From: Pseudorhodobacter aquimaris
GTDB taxonomy: Bacteria > Pseudomonadota > Alphaproteobacteria > Rhodobacterales > Rhodobacteraceae
Length of the DNA stretch: 34,500 bases
Assembly (NCBI RefSeq): GCF_001202025.1
Contig: NZ_LGHS01000037.1
Span: 1-34,500, forward strand
Direction of reading: 5' to 3'
Below the pieces are notes generated by a model. The model was given only the letters and a program-made list of their open reading frames with translations. It did not search any database and was not told where the DNA came from. The translations under genes and the position numbers were made by a program. Below, piece after piece: positions 8,303 to 18,315 of the stretch. Within the stretch, counting starts at the first letter, position 1. Each line of letters begins with the position of its first letter.

Positions 8303-9846
8303 AACCAATACGGCTGGTCAGTGGATTTCTGACCGTGGGGGGCTGGACACTGGCAAGCCGCTTTTTAGGGTTTGCCCGCGATGTGATGATTGCGGCCACA
8401 CTTGGCACCGGCCCCGTGGCGCAGGCCTTTATCATTGCGTTTTCGCTGCCCAATATGTTTCGCCGTTTCTTTGCCGAGGGAGCTTTTAACACCGCCTTCG
8501 TCCCGATCTTTTCCAAAAAGCTGGAGTCGGGGGATGATCCGGTAGAATTCGCCCGCGATGCGGCGGCGGGGCTGGCCTCGATCCTGATCGTCTTTACGCT
8601 GGTCGCCCAGCTTGCCATGCCCGCCTTGGTGCTGGCGATGGCTTCGGGTTTTGCCGGAGATGAGCGGTTTGATTTGTCGGTCGATTATGGGCGGATTGCC
8701 TTTCCCTATATTCTGTTTATCTCATTGGCGGCGCTGTGTTCGGGCGTGCTGAATGCTGCGGGGCGTTTTGCGGCGGCCGCGGCGGCGCCAGTGTTGTTGA
8801 ACGTCCTGTTTCTGGGCACGCTGATTATGGGGCCAAGGCTGGGCTGGGACGCGGGAACGGCGCTGGTCTGGACGGTGCCGGTTGCGGGGGCGGCGCAATT
8901 GGCGCTGGTCTGGATCGCGGCGCGGCGAGCCGGGATGACCATTTCCCCGCGCCTGCCCCGCCTGACACCGGATATGAAGCGGCTTGCCGCCATCGCCATT
9001 CCGGCCATGTTGGCGGGCGGCGTAGTCCAGATCAACCTTGTCGTCGGGCGGCAGGTTGCCAGCTATTACGACAATGCGGTGGCCTGGCTTTATAATGCCG
9101 ATCGCTTGTATCAACTGCCTTTGGGGGTGGTTGCGATTGCGATTGGTGTGGTTTTGCTACCGGACCTGTCGCGCCGTTTGCGTGCGGGGGATGAGGTGGG
9201 CGGGCAGAGCAGCCTGAACCGCGCCACCGAATTTGCGCTGGCGCTGACGCTGCCCTCGGCGGTGGCCTTGATGGTGGTGCCGCTGCCGCTGGTTTCGGTT
9301 CTGTTCGAACGGGGACGTTTTGGCCCCGAAGACAGCGCCGCCACCGCGCTGGCCGTGGCGATCTATGGTGCGGGGCTGCCGGCATTTGTTCTGCAAAAAG
9401 TGCTGCAACCGCTGTATTTTGCACGCGAAGATACCAAGAGGCCGTTTTATTACGCTTTGGTGGCGATGGTGGTGAATGCGGGGTTGGCGATTGGTTTGGC
9501 ACCTGTGATCGGGTTTTCGGCTGCGGCATTTTCTGCCACTGCTGCGGGTTGGGTAATGCTGTGGCAGCTGTGGCGCGGATCGCGCGACATGGGTCTTGCA
9601 GCCGCGACCGATGCCCGCCTGCGCCGCCGTGCGCCGCGCATCCTTGTGACCAGCCTTTTGATGGGGCTGTGTTTGCTAGGGATGGCGGAGCTTTTGGAGG
9701 TTGCGCTGCATACGCCGGGTTGGCGCTATGGGGCGCTGTTGGTGTTGATGGTAAGCGGCGTCATCAGCTATTTCGGACTGGGAGCCTTTATCGGGGCATT
9801 CGAGCTGTCAGATTTCACCGGAGCCATGCGCCGCAAGCGCGGCTAG
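8299..9846 (+). CDS. murJ: Lipid II flippase MurJ
   Basis: This 515-residue polytopic membrane protein of the MurJ/MviN family (MOP superfamily) flips lipid II across the inner membrane for peptidoglycan synthesis. The N-terminus contains GWTLASRFLGFARD and the MurJ hallmark LPNMFRRFFAEGAFN, in which the arginines line the central cavity. Repeated hydrophobic segments through to the C-terminus fit about 14 transmembrane helices. LYQLPLGVVAIAIGVVLLP is the conserved TM7-TM8 region. Its ATG lies inside the glnD stop (ATGA), indicating translational coupling; glnD-murJ adjacency is common in alphaproteobacteria. A large hairpin follows 55 bases after the stop. Confidence 0.95.
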   Translation: MKPIRLVSGFLTVGGWTLASRFLGFARDVMIAATLGTGPVAQAFIIAFSLPNMFRRFFAEGAFNTAFVPIFSKKLESGDDPVEFARDAAAGLASILIVFTLVAQLAMPALVLAMASGFAGDERFDLSVDYGRIAFPYILFISLAALCSGVLNAAGRFAAAAAAPVLLNVLFLGTLIMGPRLGWDAGTALVWTVPVAGAAQLALVWIAARRAGMTISPRLPRLTPDMKRLAAIAIPAMLAGGVVQINLVVGRQVASYYDNAVAWLYNADRLYQLPLGVVAIAIGVVLLPDLSRRLRAGDEVGGQSSLNRATEFALALTLPSAVALMVVPLPLVSVLFERGRFGPEDSAATALAVAIYGAGLPAFVLQKVLQPLYFAREDTKRPFYYALVAMVVNAGLAIGLAPVIGFSAAAFSATAAGWVMLWQLWRGSRDMGLAAATDARLRRRAPRILVTSLLMGLCLLGMAELLEVALHTPGWRYGALLVLMVSGVISYFGLGAFIGAFELSDFTGAMRRKRG

Positions 9847-9900
9847 GGGGAGGCTCCCGCCATTCGTTGGCGCTGACGCGCCGCCTCAAGGTTGGGCCCG

Positions 9901-9940
9901 GCGTTTTACATCCGATCCTGACGGACCGGATGTAAAACGC
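9901..9940. terminator. Perfect 14-bp stem-loop between convergent murJ and FAH genes
   Basis: GCGTTTTACATCCG at 9901-9914 pairs perfectly with CGGATGTAAAACGC at 9927-9940 across a 12-base loop. It sits between the 3' ends of murJ (plus) and the FAH-family gene (minus), so it can serve both. The A/T tract lies inside the stem rather than as a trailing U-run, so termination is plausible but not textbook. Confidence 0.55.
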
Positions 9941-9954
9941 GCCCGCGCATAGCG

Positions 9955-10803
9955 TCAAACCAGATCCGCGACCACCTCTTGGCGTTGCTGACCCAGACCT
10001 TCGACGGAAAGTTCAACCACATCACCTGCGCGCAGATATTGCGGCGGTTTCATCCCCATACCCACACCGGGCGGGGTGCCGGTCGAGATGATGTCACCGG
10101 GATGCAACGTCATGAACTGGCTGAGGTAAGACACCACATGGGCGACCCCGTACACCATTGTTTTGGTTGATCCATCCTGCATCTTCTGACCGTTCACCGT
10201 CAGCCACATCTTGAGGTTTTGCGGATCGGACACCTCATCACGTGTCACAAGATAGGGGCCGATCTGCCCGAAATTATCGCAGGATTTCCCCTTGGTCCAC
10301 TGGCCCGCGCGCTCTGTCTGAAAGCTGCGTTCAGATACGTCATTGGTCACGCAATAGCCCGCGACATAGCCCATCGCGTCCGCCTCGGGGACATATTTGC
10401 ACCTGGTCCCGATAATCACCGCAAGCTCCACCTCCCAATCGGTTTTTGTGGAGCCGCGGGGGATGATAACCGGATCATTGGGGCCACAGATAGCACTGGT
10501 CGCTTTCATGAAGATCACCGGCTCGGGCGGGACAGCCATACCGCTTTCGGCTGCATGATCGGCATAGTTCAGCCCGATACAGATGAACTTCCCCGTACCG
10601 ACAACACAGGCACCCAAACGTGTATCGGCACCCACCAGCGGAAGCGACATCGGGTCGATCTCTGCCAGTCTGGCAAGCGCCGCATCCGTCAGCGCATCTC
10701 CGCCGATATCACCGACATGGGCCGACAGATCGCGGATACTTCCGTCACCGGCCAAAAGCCCCGGCTTCTCTTGACCCTTTGGGCCATGGCGCAACAATTT
10801 CAT
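9955..10803 (-). CDS. Fumarylacetoacetate hydrolase (FAH) family protein
   Basis: This 282-residue protein has the FAH fold. Typical elements are the lead-in FICIGLNYADHAAESG, the catalytic divalent-metal motif DWEVELAVIIG (ExE), and a downstream Asp in TNDVSER. The substrate loop SCDNFGQIGPYLVTRDEV and the C-terminal GDIISTGTPPGVG are also diagnostic. Family members hydrolyse C-C bonds or decarboxylate or isomerise 2-oxo acids (acylpyruvase, ureidoglycolate lyase and related activities). Sequence alone does not say which applies here, and no dedicated catabolic genes lie alongside. AGAGGAAAT precedes the ATG on the minus strand. It follows ubiK by 35 bases on the same strand, so co-transcription is likely. 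Confidence 0.85.
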   Translation of the reverse strand: MKLLRHGPKGQEKPGLLAGDGSIRDLSAHVGDIGGDALTDAALARLAEIDPMSLPLVGADTRLGACVVGTGKFICIGLNYADHAAESGMAVPPEPVIFMKATSAICGPNDPVIIPRGSTKTDWEVELAVIIGTRCKYVPEADAMGYVAGYCVTNDVSERSFQTERAGQWTKGKSCDNFGQIGPYLVTRDEVSDPQNLKMWLTVNGQKMQDGSTKTMVYGVAHVVSYLSQFMTLHPGDIISTGTPPGVGMGMKPPQYLRAGDVVELSVEGLGQQRQEVVADLV

Positions 10804-10838
10804 CCGTTATTTCCTCTGGTTGGTCCCGCGTTGGCAAA

Positions 10839-11084
10839 TCAGCCTTTTTTACCCTCAAGCGCCTCGATCCGCGCCAAAAGGGCTGCGTTTTCCTCACGCG
10901 CTTTCTGGGCCATCGTGCGCACGGCGTCGAATTCCTCACGCGTCACGAAATCACGGCTGGCCAACCAACGGTCGACCATGGAGTTCATGGCCGTTTCGGC
11001 CTCGGTCTTGGCGCCTTGAGCCACGCCCATCGCGTTGGTCATCAGTTGCGACATGTCGTCAAAAAACTTGTTGTTCTTTTGCAT
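10839..11084 (-). CDS. ubiK: UbiK (BMFP-domain) ubiquinone biosynthesis accessory factor
   Basis: This 81-residue protein has the BMFP/YqiC signature: an N-terminal FFDDMSQLMTNAMGVAQGAK amphipathic region, a central DFVTREEFDAVRTMAQKARE block and a C-terminal ENAALLARIEALEGKKG coiled coil. UbiK forms trimers and supports the aerobic ubiquinone-synthesis complex with UbiJ in Escherichia coli. A longer frame reaches 11195, but an excellent ribosome-binding site (AAGGAGG) sits five bases before the ATG at 11084, and residues upstream are not family-like, so the short start is chosen. It is divergent from lgt, a common alphaproteobacterial arrangement, and may be co-transcribed with the FAH gene. 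Confidence 0.88.
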   Translation of the reverse strand: MQKNNKFFDDMSQLMTNAMGVAQGAKTEAETAMNSMVDRWLASRDFVTREEFDAVRTMAQKAREENAALLARIEALEGKKG

Positions 11085-11231
11085 CAGGGCCTCCTTCATG
11101 GTGCCAGTGTCTGAAATTCCTATATGGCAACGCATCGCCTTCGGGGCAAGCAGATGTGGTGAATTGGTTGACATCAAGCCGCACGCGCCCGACAAGCATG
11201 GCCGCCGACCGCGCTCCAGAAGGATACCCAG

Positions 11232-12113
11232 ATGCAGGGCTATATCGCCTTTCCCAATATCTCACCCGATTTGTTTTCGATCAGCATCGGCGGCATGACA
11301 TTCGCGCTGCGCTGGTATGCGCTGGCCTATATCGCGGGCCTGATCATTGGCTGGCGGATCGTGCTGCGCGCGATTGCGGCCCCCGTTTGGGCACAGGATG
11401 CCCCCATGACGCCGGAGCAGGTCGAACGGCTGCTGACATGGGTGATCGCGGGGGTCATCCTGGGCGGGCGGCTGGGGTTTGTGCTGTTTTATCAGCCCGA
11501 ATACTACCTGTCGCACCCGATGGAGATACTGAAGGTCTGGCAGGGCGGCATGTCGTTTCATGGCGGATTCTTGGGCGTCGCAATGGCCTCCTATCTGTTT
11601 TTCCGTGCAGAAAAGATCCCGCTTTCGCCCGCGGCCGACCTTTTGGCGCTGGCGGCCCCCACGGGGTTGCTCTTGGGCCGGATTGCCAATTTCATCAACG
11701 CCGAGCTTTGGGGCCGCGCAACCGATCTGCCTTGGGGCGTCGCCTTTCCGGGTGAGGCCGCGCAATATTGCCCCGAGGTCGCTGGCATCTGCGCGCGCCA
11801 TCCCAGCCAGCTTTATGAGGCCGCGCTTGAAGGGCTGTTGCTGGGTGCGGTGCTGCTATGGCTGGCGTTCCGGCGCGGCTGGTTGAAGCGTCCGGGCCAA
11901 ATCACGGGGCTGTTTCTGGCAGGTTACGGTGCGGCACGGTTTTTGGTGGAGTTTTTCCGCCAGCCCGACGCGCAATTCGTCACCGAGGGCAACCCCTTGG
12001 GCCTTGCCTTTCAAAGCGGCGGATACGGGCTGACCATGGGGCAGATGTTGTCACTGCCGATGATCCTTGCAGGGCTTTGGCTTTTGGGACGGGCGCGCCG
12101 TGAGCAAGCTTGA
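11232..12113 (+). CDS. lgt: Prolipoprotein diacylglyceryl transferase
   Basis: Lgt transfers diacylglycerol from phosphatidylglycerol to the lipobox cysteine of prelipoproteins, the first step of lipoprotein maturation in the inner membrane. This 293-residue protein has about seven membrane helices and the key motifs: [11 protein letters not shown] (catalytic-region His), the Lgt signature [14 protein letters not shown] with its essential Arg, and the [12 protein letters not shown] region near the C-terminus. AAGGAT precedes the ATG. The end overlaps the downstream methyltransferase start by 14 bases, so lgt, the methyltransferase and pgeF form one operon. Its likely clients include the LpoA-like lipoprotein encoded upstream. 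Confidence 0.96.
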   Translation: MQGYIAFPNISPDLFSISIGGMTFALRWYALAYIAGLIIGWRIVLRAIAAPVWAQDAPMTPEQVERLLTWVIAGVILGGRLGFVLFYQPEYYLSHPMEILKVWQGGMSFHGGFLGVAMASYLFFRAEKIPLSPAADLLALAAPTGLLLGRIANFINAELWGRATDLPWGVAFPGEAAQYCPEVAGICARHPSQLYEAALEGLLLGAVLLWLAFRRGWLKRPGQITGLFLAGYGAARFLVEFFRQPDAQFVTEGNPLGLAFQSGGYGLTMGQMLSLPMILAGLWLLGRARREQA

Positions 12114-13164
12114 AGCCCTTCTGCTGACCCAAATCGCGGCAACCGGCCCCCTGACACTGGACCGCTTTATGGCCGAATGCCTGCTGCATCCCGAGCACGG
12201 CTATTACACCACCCGCGACCCTTTGGGACGGGCGGGCGATTTCATCACCAGCCCCGAGATCAGCCAGATGTTCGGGGAACTGTTGGGCCTTTGCATCGCA
12301 CAGGCCTGGGTCGATCAAGGCGCCCCCACCCCTATCATACTGGCAGAGCTTGGCCCCGGTCGCGGCACCCTGATGGCCGATCTGCTTCGCGCGACGCGTA
12401 TGGTGCCGGGGTTCCACGCCGCAGCCCGGATCCATCTGATAGAGGCCTCCCCCCCCTTGCGGGCCGCGCAAAACGCCGCCCTGAGTGGTCATGATGTGAC
12501 ATGGGCAGATGACATCCAATCCCTGCCCGATGATCTGCCCCTGTTCCTGATCGCCAATGAATTTTTTGACGCGCTGCCCATCCGCCAGTTCACCCGCCAT
12601 ATTCAGGGCTGGTGTGAAACCATCATCGGCGCGGTGGAGGGCAAGCTGACCTTGGGCCATGCCGCCCCCATCGATCTGCCCGACCTCCGTCACCGGCTAG
12701 AGGATACAAATCCCGGCGAGCTGGTGGAGCTGCGGCCCGAGGCAACCCCGATCATGGCGCGGCTCGGCAGCCAGATCGCCGCACAAGGCGGGGCGGCCCT
12801 GATCATCGACTATGGCAACTGGCGCTCCAAGGGGGATACGTTGCAGGCGATGCAGGCCCATGCCTTTGTCGACCCATTGGCCGCGCCCGGTTTGGCGGAT
12901 ATAACCGCCCATGTCGATTTTGAGGCACTGGCCGAGGCTGCAACCCCTGCGCAGGCCACGAAAATGACCGATCAGGGTGCGCTTTTGGCACGTTTGGGCA
13001 TCGGGGCACGGGCCGAAAAATTGTCACACGGGCTAACGGGGCAAGCGCTGGAAAATCACCTTAGCGCCACACAGCGCTTGACCCGCGCCGAAGAAATGGG
13101 AAGTTTGTTTAAAGCGCTGGCCATCTATCCCCCCCATAGCCCGGCGCCACCGGGGTTTGACTGA
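12100..13164 (+). CDS. MidA/NDUFAF7 family SAM-dependent methyltransferase
   Basis: This 354-residue protein is of the COG1565 family, whose mitochondrial member NDUFAF7 (MidA) symmetrically dimethylates an arginine of complex I subunit NDUFS2 during assembly. Visible family features are [14 protein letters not shown] near the start, [18 protein letters not shown], the SAM-binding loop [19 protein letters not shown], and [17 protein letters not shown] at 12100 is preferred, giving a protein that starts [11 protein letters not shown] (read as fMet); the frame extends upstream only within lgt. The bacterial substrate is not proven. Whether it acts on the complex I homologue NuoD is inference from the family. 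It is coupled to lgt in front and pgeF behind. Confidence 0.85.
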   Translation: MSKLEALLLTQIAATGPLTLDRFMAECLLHPEHGYYTTRDPLGRAGDFITSPEISQMFGELLGLCIAQAWVDQGAPTPIILAELGPGRGTLMADLLRATRMVPGFHAAARIHLIEASPPLRAAQNAALSGHDVTWADDIQSLPDDLPLFLIANEFFDALPIRQFTRHIQGWCETIIGAVEGKLTLGHAAPIDLPDLRHRLEDTNPGELVELRPEATPIMARLGSQIAAQGGAALIIDYGNWRSKGDTLQAMQAHAFVDPLAAPGLADITAHVDFEALAEAATPAQATKMTDQGALLARLGIGARAEKLSHGLTGQALENHLSATQRLTRAEEMGSLFKALAIYPPHSPAPPGFD

Positions 13165-13165
13165 C

Positions 13166-13918
13166 ATGCTGGAAATCATCACATCCGACGCGCTTACCAC
13201 CGTTAAGCACGGTTTTTTTACCCGCAAGGGGGGGGCATCTTCGGGGATATTCCACGGGTTGAACTGCGGGCCGGGCAGTTCGGACCAATCGAATGTGGTG
13301 ACGATCAACCGCGCACGCGTTGCCGAGGCGATGGGGATTGCGCCAATGATGCTGCAAACCCTTGATCAGGTGCATTCCGCCGATGTGGTAACCCTGACCG
13401 AGCCGGTCAGCCCGCCACCGCGTGCCGATGCCATGGTAACGGCCACACCCGGCATCGCTCTTGGTATTCTGACCGCCGATTGCCAGCCCGTGCTTTTTGC
13501 CGATGCCGGTGCAGGTGTGATCGGGGCAGCCCATGCGGGCTGGCGCGGCGGCAAGGACGGCGTGCTGGAGGCCACACTGACGGCGATGGAGGCATTGGGG
13601 GCCAGCCGCGAGAGCACCACAGCCATCATTGGCCCCTGCATTTCCCAGGCCGCCTATGAGGTCGGGCCGGAATTTGTGGAGAGCTTTATCGACGATGATC
13701 CCGAACATGCCCGCTTTTTCGCAGGTGGAGCGGGGGATCGCGCGATGTTCGACCTGCCAGCCTTTGGCCTTTGGCGTCTGCGCAATGCCGGGGTCGGCCA
13801 TGCGGAATGGACCCGCCATTGCACCTATAACGACCCCGACCGCTTTTTCTCTTACCGCCGCGCCACCCACCAGAAAGAGGCCGACTATGGCCGATTGATC
13901 GCGACGATCCGGCTCTGA
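13166..13918 (+). CDS. pgeF: Peptidoglycan editing factor PgeF (YfiH/multicopper-oxidase-like)
   Basis: This 250-residue protein of the PgeF/YfiH (DUF152) family includes cytosolic purine nucleosidase/laccase-like proteins. In Escherichia coli PgeF stops wrong amino acids from being incorporated into the peptidoglycan stem. The three catalytic metal-site residues are visible: His in TLDQVHSADVV, Cys in LTADCQPVLFAD and His in AAHAGWRGG, with the conserved IGPCISQAAYEVG block after them. A TTG at 13157 would overlap the previous gene, but the ATG at 13166, one base beyond the upstream stop, gives the family-typical N-terminus. It is the third gene of the lgt operon and ends three bases from the convergent Lrp-type regulator. 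Confidence 0.93.
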   Translation: MLEIITSDALTTVKHGFFTRKGGASSGIFHGLNCGPGSSDQSNVVTINRARVAEAMGIAPMMLQTLDQVHSADVVTLTEPVSPPPRADAMVTATPGIALGILTADCQPVLFADAGAGVIGAAHAGWRGGKDGVLEATLTAMEALGASRESTTAIIGPCISQAAYEVGPEFVESFIDDDPEHARFFAGGAGDRAMFDLPAFGLWRLRNAGVGHAEWTRHCTYNDPDRFFSYRRATHQKEADYGRLIATIRL

Positions 13919-13921
13919 TTG

Positions 13922-15539
<1,618 letters not shown>

Positions 15540-15545
15540 TATCAG

Positions 15546-15577
15546 TCCAAGACCCCGCAACGCTGCGGGGTCTTGGA
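15546..15577. terminator. Perfect 14-bp hairpin between convergent trxB and DUF1150 genes
   Basis: TCCAAGACCCCGCA (15546-15559) and TGCGGGGTCTTGGA (15564-15577) form a perfect GC-rich stem with an ACGC loop, six bases after the trxB stop and ten bases from the end of the opposing DUF1150 gene. No U-run follows on either strand, so it may act as a bidirectional terminator or RNA 3'-end stabiliser. Confidence 0.7.
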
Positions 15578-15587
15578 CAGTGGCAAT

Positions 15588-15815
15588 TCAATGCACGCTG
15601 ACAGGCGCGAAATCATGTTCGCGCGCCAAGGCAAAGGCGAGCCCCTTATTGGCGACCAGCGCCAGACGCTCCCCATCCTCACGGTGCACCGAAAAGATCT
15701 GGGTCAACCCTTCGACCTGCTCACGCAGCTCGCTTGGCAGATCGGCAACCTCGACGGCGCGGACATAGACGGTACGATCCCCAGTGCCGGAAAGCTTATC
15801 AAAAGTCGTATTCAT
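15588..15815 (-). CDS. DUF1150 family small protein
   Basis: This 75-residue protein (starting MNTTFDKLSGTGDRTVYVRA) matches the DUF1150 family, short acidic proteins of unknown function largely confined to alphaproteobacteria. Visible features are VEVADLPSELREQVEG, followed by IFSVHREDGERLALV and a Phe/Ala-rich end. No membrane segment or catalytic motif is seen. AAGGAG lies eight bases before the ATG at 15815 but only two before an ATG at 15821, so the later start is favoured. It begins 12 bases after the hsp20 stop on the same strand and is surely co-transcribed with it. Context suggests a heat-shock-related role, but that is inference. Confidence 0.82.
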   Translation of the reverse strand: MNTTFDKLSGTGDRTVYVRAVEVADLPSELREQVEGLTQIFSVHREDGERLALVANKGLAFALAREHDFAPVSVH

Positions 15816-15827
15816 TTGCATGTCTCC

Positions 15828-16247
15828 TTACCTGCGATCAATCGGGATGGTTTGCACGACGACATCGGGAACCGAGCGCCGTAGATCAATGTGCAACAAC
15901 CCGTGTTCAAGGGCGGCGCGCGCCACCTCGACCCCCTCGGCCAGCACGAAAGAGCGTTGAAACGCCCGCGCCGCAATCCCGCGGTGCAGGAACATTCGTT
16001 CGCCGTCCTCTTCTGCCTGACGGCCACGGATCACCAATTGGCGGTTTTCCACGGTGATATTCAGATCGTCGTCACGAAACCCCGCAACGGCAAGGGTGAT
16101 GCGATACTCGTTTTCCGAGACCGCCTCAATATTGAATGGGGGATACCCCTCGGCAGCGGTTTTGGCGGTCCGTTCGACCAACCGTTCCAGCTGCTCAAAC
16201 CCCAACAGATGGGGATGGGCCCCAAAGCTCAGTTTTGTCATCGACAT
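15828..16247 (-). CDS. Hsp20/alpha-crystallin small heat-shock protein
   Basis: This 139-residue small heat-shock protein of the IbpA type holds unfolding proteins in a refoldable state. The alpha-crystallin domain runs from about residue 35 to 125: YPPFNIEAVSENEYRITLAV, GFRDDDLNITVENRQLVIRG, and FLHRGIAARAFQRSFVLAEG, the last typical of the IbpA subgroup. A C-terminal I-x-I/V oligomerisation motif is only weakly present in the final VVVQTIPIDRR. It heads a two-gene unit with the DUF1150 gene. The upstream sequence contains a good match to a heat-shock sigma-32-type promoter (16311-16339). Confidence 0.93.
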   Translation of the reverse strand: MSMTKLSFGAHPHLLGFEQLERLVERTAKTAAEGYPPFNIEAVSENEYRITLAVAGFRDDDLNITVENRQLVIRGRQAEEDGERMFLHRGIAARAFQRSFVLAEGVEVARAALEHGLLHIDLRRSVPDVVVQTIPIDRR

Positions 16248-16310
16248 GTCCTTTACAAAGCGACAGTTCGGTAAAACAGGCCCTGATATCAGGCACCTGA
16301 CACATTTATA

Positions 16311-16339
16311 ATATGGGATGCTTCACCCCCTGCTGCAAG
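16311..16339 (-). promoter_or_regulatory. Heat-shock (RpoH-type) promoter for hsp20-DUF1150
   Basis: Read on the minus strand, CTTGCAG at 16339-16333 is followed after 15 bases by CCCATAT at 16317-16311, close to the sigma-32 pattern of CTTGAAA and CCCATnT with an 11-16 base spacer. It lies about 65 bases upstream of the hsp20 start. No CIRCE element is present here. Confidence 0.6.
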
Positions 16340-16440
16340 AGGGGCTGTTTCGCGGATTTGACCACAGTTTTCGTACACTTGGCCGAATTGTGCGTTATAG
16401 TGAAATACACAGAAAATAACGACTCAGCGAAAAGCTTGCA

Positions 16441-16659
16441 ATGAACGCCTCAACCCAACTTGAACATACTGAAATGCTGCAAATCCGGCTTGCCGTTTTG
16501 CAACGCGAGCATCGCGAACTGGACCTTGTCATTCAGGCAGAAGAGGCCGGCGTAAACCCCGACCAGCTTTTGCTGCGGCGGCACAAACGGCAAAAGCTGG
16601 CCCTGAAAGAACAGATCGTAAAAATCGAAGACGAGCTGATCCCCGATATTATTGCGTGA
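16441..16659 (+). CDS. YdcH/DUF465 family small protein
   Basis: This 72-residue helical protein is of the YdcH/DUF465 family. The sequence is a continuous predicted antiparallel coiled coil: MLQIRLAVLQREHRELDLVI, then LLLRRHKRQKLALKEQIVKI, where the H-R-E-L-D and R-H-K-R-Q-K-L-x-L-K sets are the family hallmarks. No enzymatic motif is present and the molecular role is unknown. It is monocistronic, between divergent hsp20 and downstream purE. A small inverted repeat, GTTTCGG/CCGAAAC at 16663-16685, follows its stop but lacks a U-run. No clear Shine-Dalgarno is visible (GCGAAAAGCTTGCA before ATG). Confidence 0.82.
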   Translation: MNASTQLEHTEMLQIRLAVLQREHRELDLVIQAEEAGVNPDQLLLRRHKRQKLALKEQIVKIEDELIPDIIA

Positions 16660-16703
16660 TCCGTTTCGGCGGCTTTTCCCGAAACCAGGCAGGCTGTTGT
16701 GTC

Positions 16704-16731
16704 TTGCCCTTGGGGCTGTCGCTTGTATAGT
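16704..16731 (+). promoter_or_regulatory. Sigma-70-type promoter upstream of purEK
   Basis: TTGCCC at 16704-16709 and TATAGT at 16726-16731 are separated by 16 bases and lie 27 bases upstream of the purE ATG. The -10 match is good and the -35 moderate. No purine riboswitch-like structure was recognised in the short leader. Confidence 0.45.
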
Positions 16732-16757
16732 CGCGCCTTGTTTTAACAGGGGGCAGC

Positions 16758-17243
16758 ATGACCGTTGAGGTGGGAATCATCATGGGAAGCCAGTCAGACT
16801 GGCCAACGATGAAAGAAGCGGCAGAGATGCTTGATGCGCTTGGCGTGCCTTATGAGGCCAAGATCGTTTCGGCCCATCGCACCCCAGACAGGCTTTGGAC
16901 CTATGGCAAGACGGCGGTAGATCGCGGGCTGAAGGTGATTATCGCTGGCGCCGGCGGGGCCGCACATTTGCCCGGTATGATGGCCTCCAAGACCCGCGTG
17001 CCGGTGATCGGCGTGCCGGTCCAGACCCGCGCCCTTTCGGGCGTCGACAGCCTCTATTCCATTTTGCAGATGCCGCGCGGGTTTCCGGTGGCGACCATGG
17101 CAATCGGGGCTGCGGGTGCGGCCAATGCGGGGCTGATGGCGGCAGGGATTCTGGCGCTGAATGATCCCGCCCTTGCCGCGCGGCTTGAAACATGGCGCGA
17201 CGCCCTTTCCGCCTCTATCCCCGAGGAGCCTGTCGATGACTGA
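16758..17243 (+). CDS. purE: N5-carboxyaminoimidazole ribonucleotide mutase
   Basis: PurE class I (161 residues) converts N5-CAIR to CAIR in purine biosynthesis, acting after PurK. Family residues are clear: [19 protein letters not shown] at the substrate phosphate site, [12 protein letters not shown] containing the catalytic His, [15 protein letters not shown], and [20 protein letters not shown]-rich GGGGGC sits upstream of the ATG. The end overlaps purK by eight bases (ATGACTGA), so translation is coupled as in most bacteria. Length and all motifs are normal. Confidence 0.96.
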   Translation: MTVEVGIIMGSQSDWPTMKEAAEMLDALGVPYEAKIVSAHRTPDRLWTYGKTAVDRGLKVIIAGAGGAAHLPGMMASKTRVPVIGVPVQTRALSGVDSLYSILQMPRGFPVATMAIGAAGAANAGLMAAGILALNDPALAARLETWRDALSASIPEEPVDD

Positions 17244-18312
17244 TCCCCTTCCGTTTGGCACGACAATCGGCATTCTAGGCGGCGGGCAGCTTGGCCGGAT
17301 GCTCTCGGTCGCGGCGGCGCGGCTTGGGTATAAAACCCATATCTTTGAACCCGGCGCGGCCCCGCCCGCCGCCGAGGTGGCGCACCGTCTGACAACCGCC
17401 GCCTATAATGATGTGGCCGCCCTGACCGCCTTTGCGGCTTCGGTGGACGTCATCACCTATGAGTTTGAGAATATCCCCACCGAAGCGCTTGACCTGCTAG
17501 AAGCTTTGCGCCCGATCCGTCCCGGCCGTCGCGCACTGGCCATCAGTCAGGACCGGATCGCGGAAAAGGATTTCCTGACGGGTTTGGGCCTGTCGGTGGC
17601 CCCCTATGCGCGCGTCACCTCGCGTGCGGATCTGGATGCGGCCCTGGCCGATATCGGCGCGCCTGCAATTCTGAAAACCACGCGGCTTGGCTATGACGGC
17701 AAGGGGCAGGCACGGATCATGGAGGCGGGCGATGCCGCCGAGGCCCTTGAGGCAATGAACGGGGCCGAGGCCGTGCTCGAAGGCTTTATCGACTTCAGCC
17801 ATGAGGTGTCCGTGATCGCCGCGCGCGGGCTTGACGGGTCGGTTGCGGCCTATGATCCGGGTGAGAATGTCCATCATGCGGGCATTCTGCACAGCACCAC
17901 CGTTCCCGCCAAGCTTTCGCCCAACCAGCGCAGCGATGCCGTGTTGCTGGCCGCCCGCATCCTGAACGCGCTGGATTATGTCGGCGTGTTGGGGGTAGAG
18001 CTTTTCGTGACACCAAAAGGCCTGATCGTGAACGAGATCGCGCCACGTGTGCATAATTCGGGGCATTGGACCCAGAACGGCTGTGCGGTCGATCAGTTCG
18101 AACAGCATATCCGCGCGGTGGCGGGATTGCCGCTTGGCGACGGGTCACGCTTTGCCGATGTGACGATGGAGAACCTGATCGGGGATGATATCGACCGCAT
18201 CCCCGCGATTCTGGCCGAACGCAACGCGGCCCTGCATATGTATGGCAAGCCGGAGGCCCGCCCCGGCCGCAAGATGGGTCATGTCAACCGCATCACACGC
18301 GGGATCGCCTAG
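17236..18312 (+). CDS. purK: 5-(Carboxyamino)imidazole ribonucleotide synthase
   Basis: PurK (358 residues) is an ATP-grasp enzyme that carboxylates AIR with bicarbonate and ATP to give N5-CAIR, the substrate of PurE. The opening [20 protein letters not shown] is the standard PurK dinucleotide-like loop. The ATP-grasp centre includes [17 protein letters not shown], then [19 protein letters not shown], and the metal-binding [19 protein letters not shown] near the C-terminus. The frame extends upstream within purE, but ATG 17236 matches the family start. It ends three bases from the convergent Nudix gene, with no room for a separate terminator. Confidence 0.96.
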   Translation: MTDPLPFGTTIGILGGGQLGRMLSVAAARLGYKTHIFEPGAAPPAAEVAHRLTTAAYNDVAALTAFAASVDVITYEFENIPTEALDLLEALRPIRPGRRALAISQDRIAEKDFLTGLGLSVAPYARVTSRADLDAALADIGAPAILKTTRLGYDGKGQARIMEAGDAAEALEAMNGAEAVLEGFIDFSHEVSVIAARGLDGSVAAYDPGENVHHAGILHSTTVPAKLSPNQRSDAVLLAARILNALDYVGVLGVELFVTPKGLIVNEIAPRVHNSGHWTQNGCAVDQFEQHIRAVAGLPLGDGSRFADVTMENLIGDDIDRIPAILAERNAALHMYGKPEARPGRKMGHVNRITRGIA

Positions 18313-18315
18313 GGC

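Noticed and set aside
13157-13165. TTG start for pgeF
   Set aside because: It overlaps the preceding stop and adds three non-family residues; ATG 13166 matches family starts.
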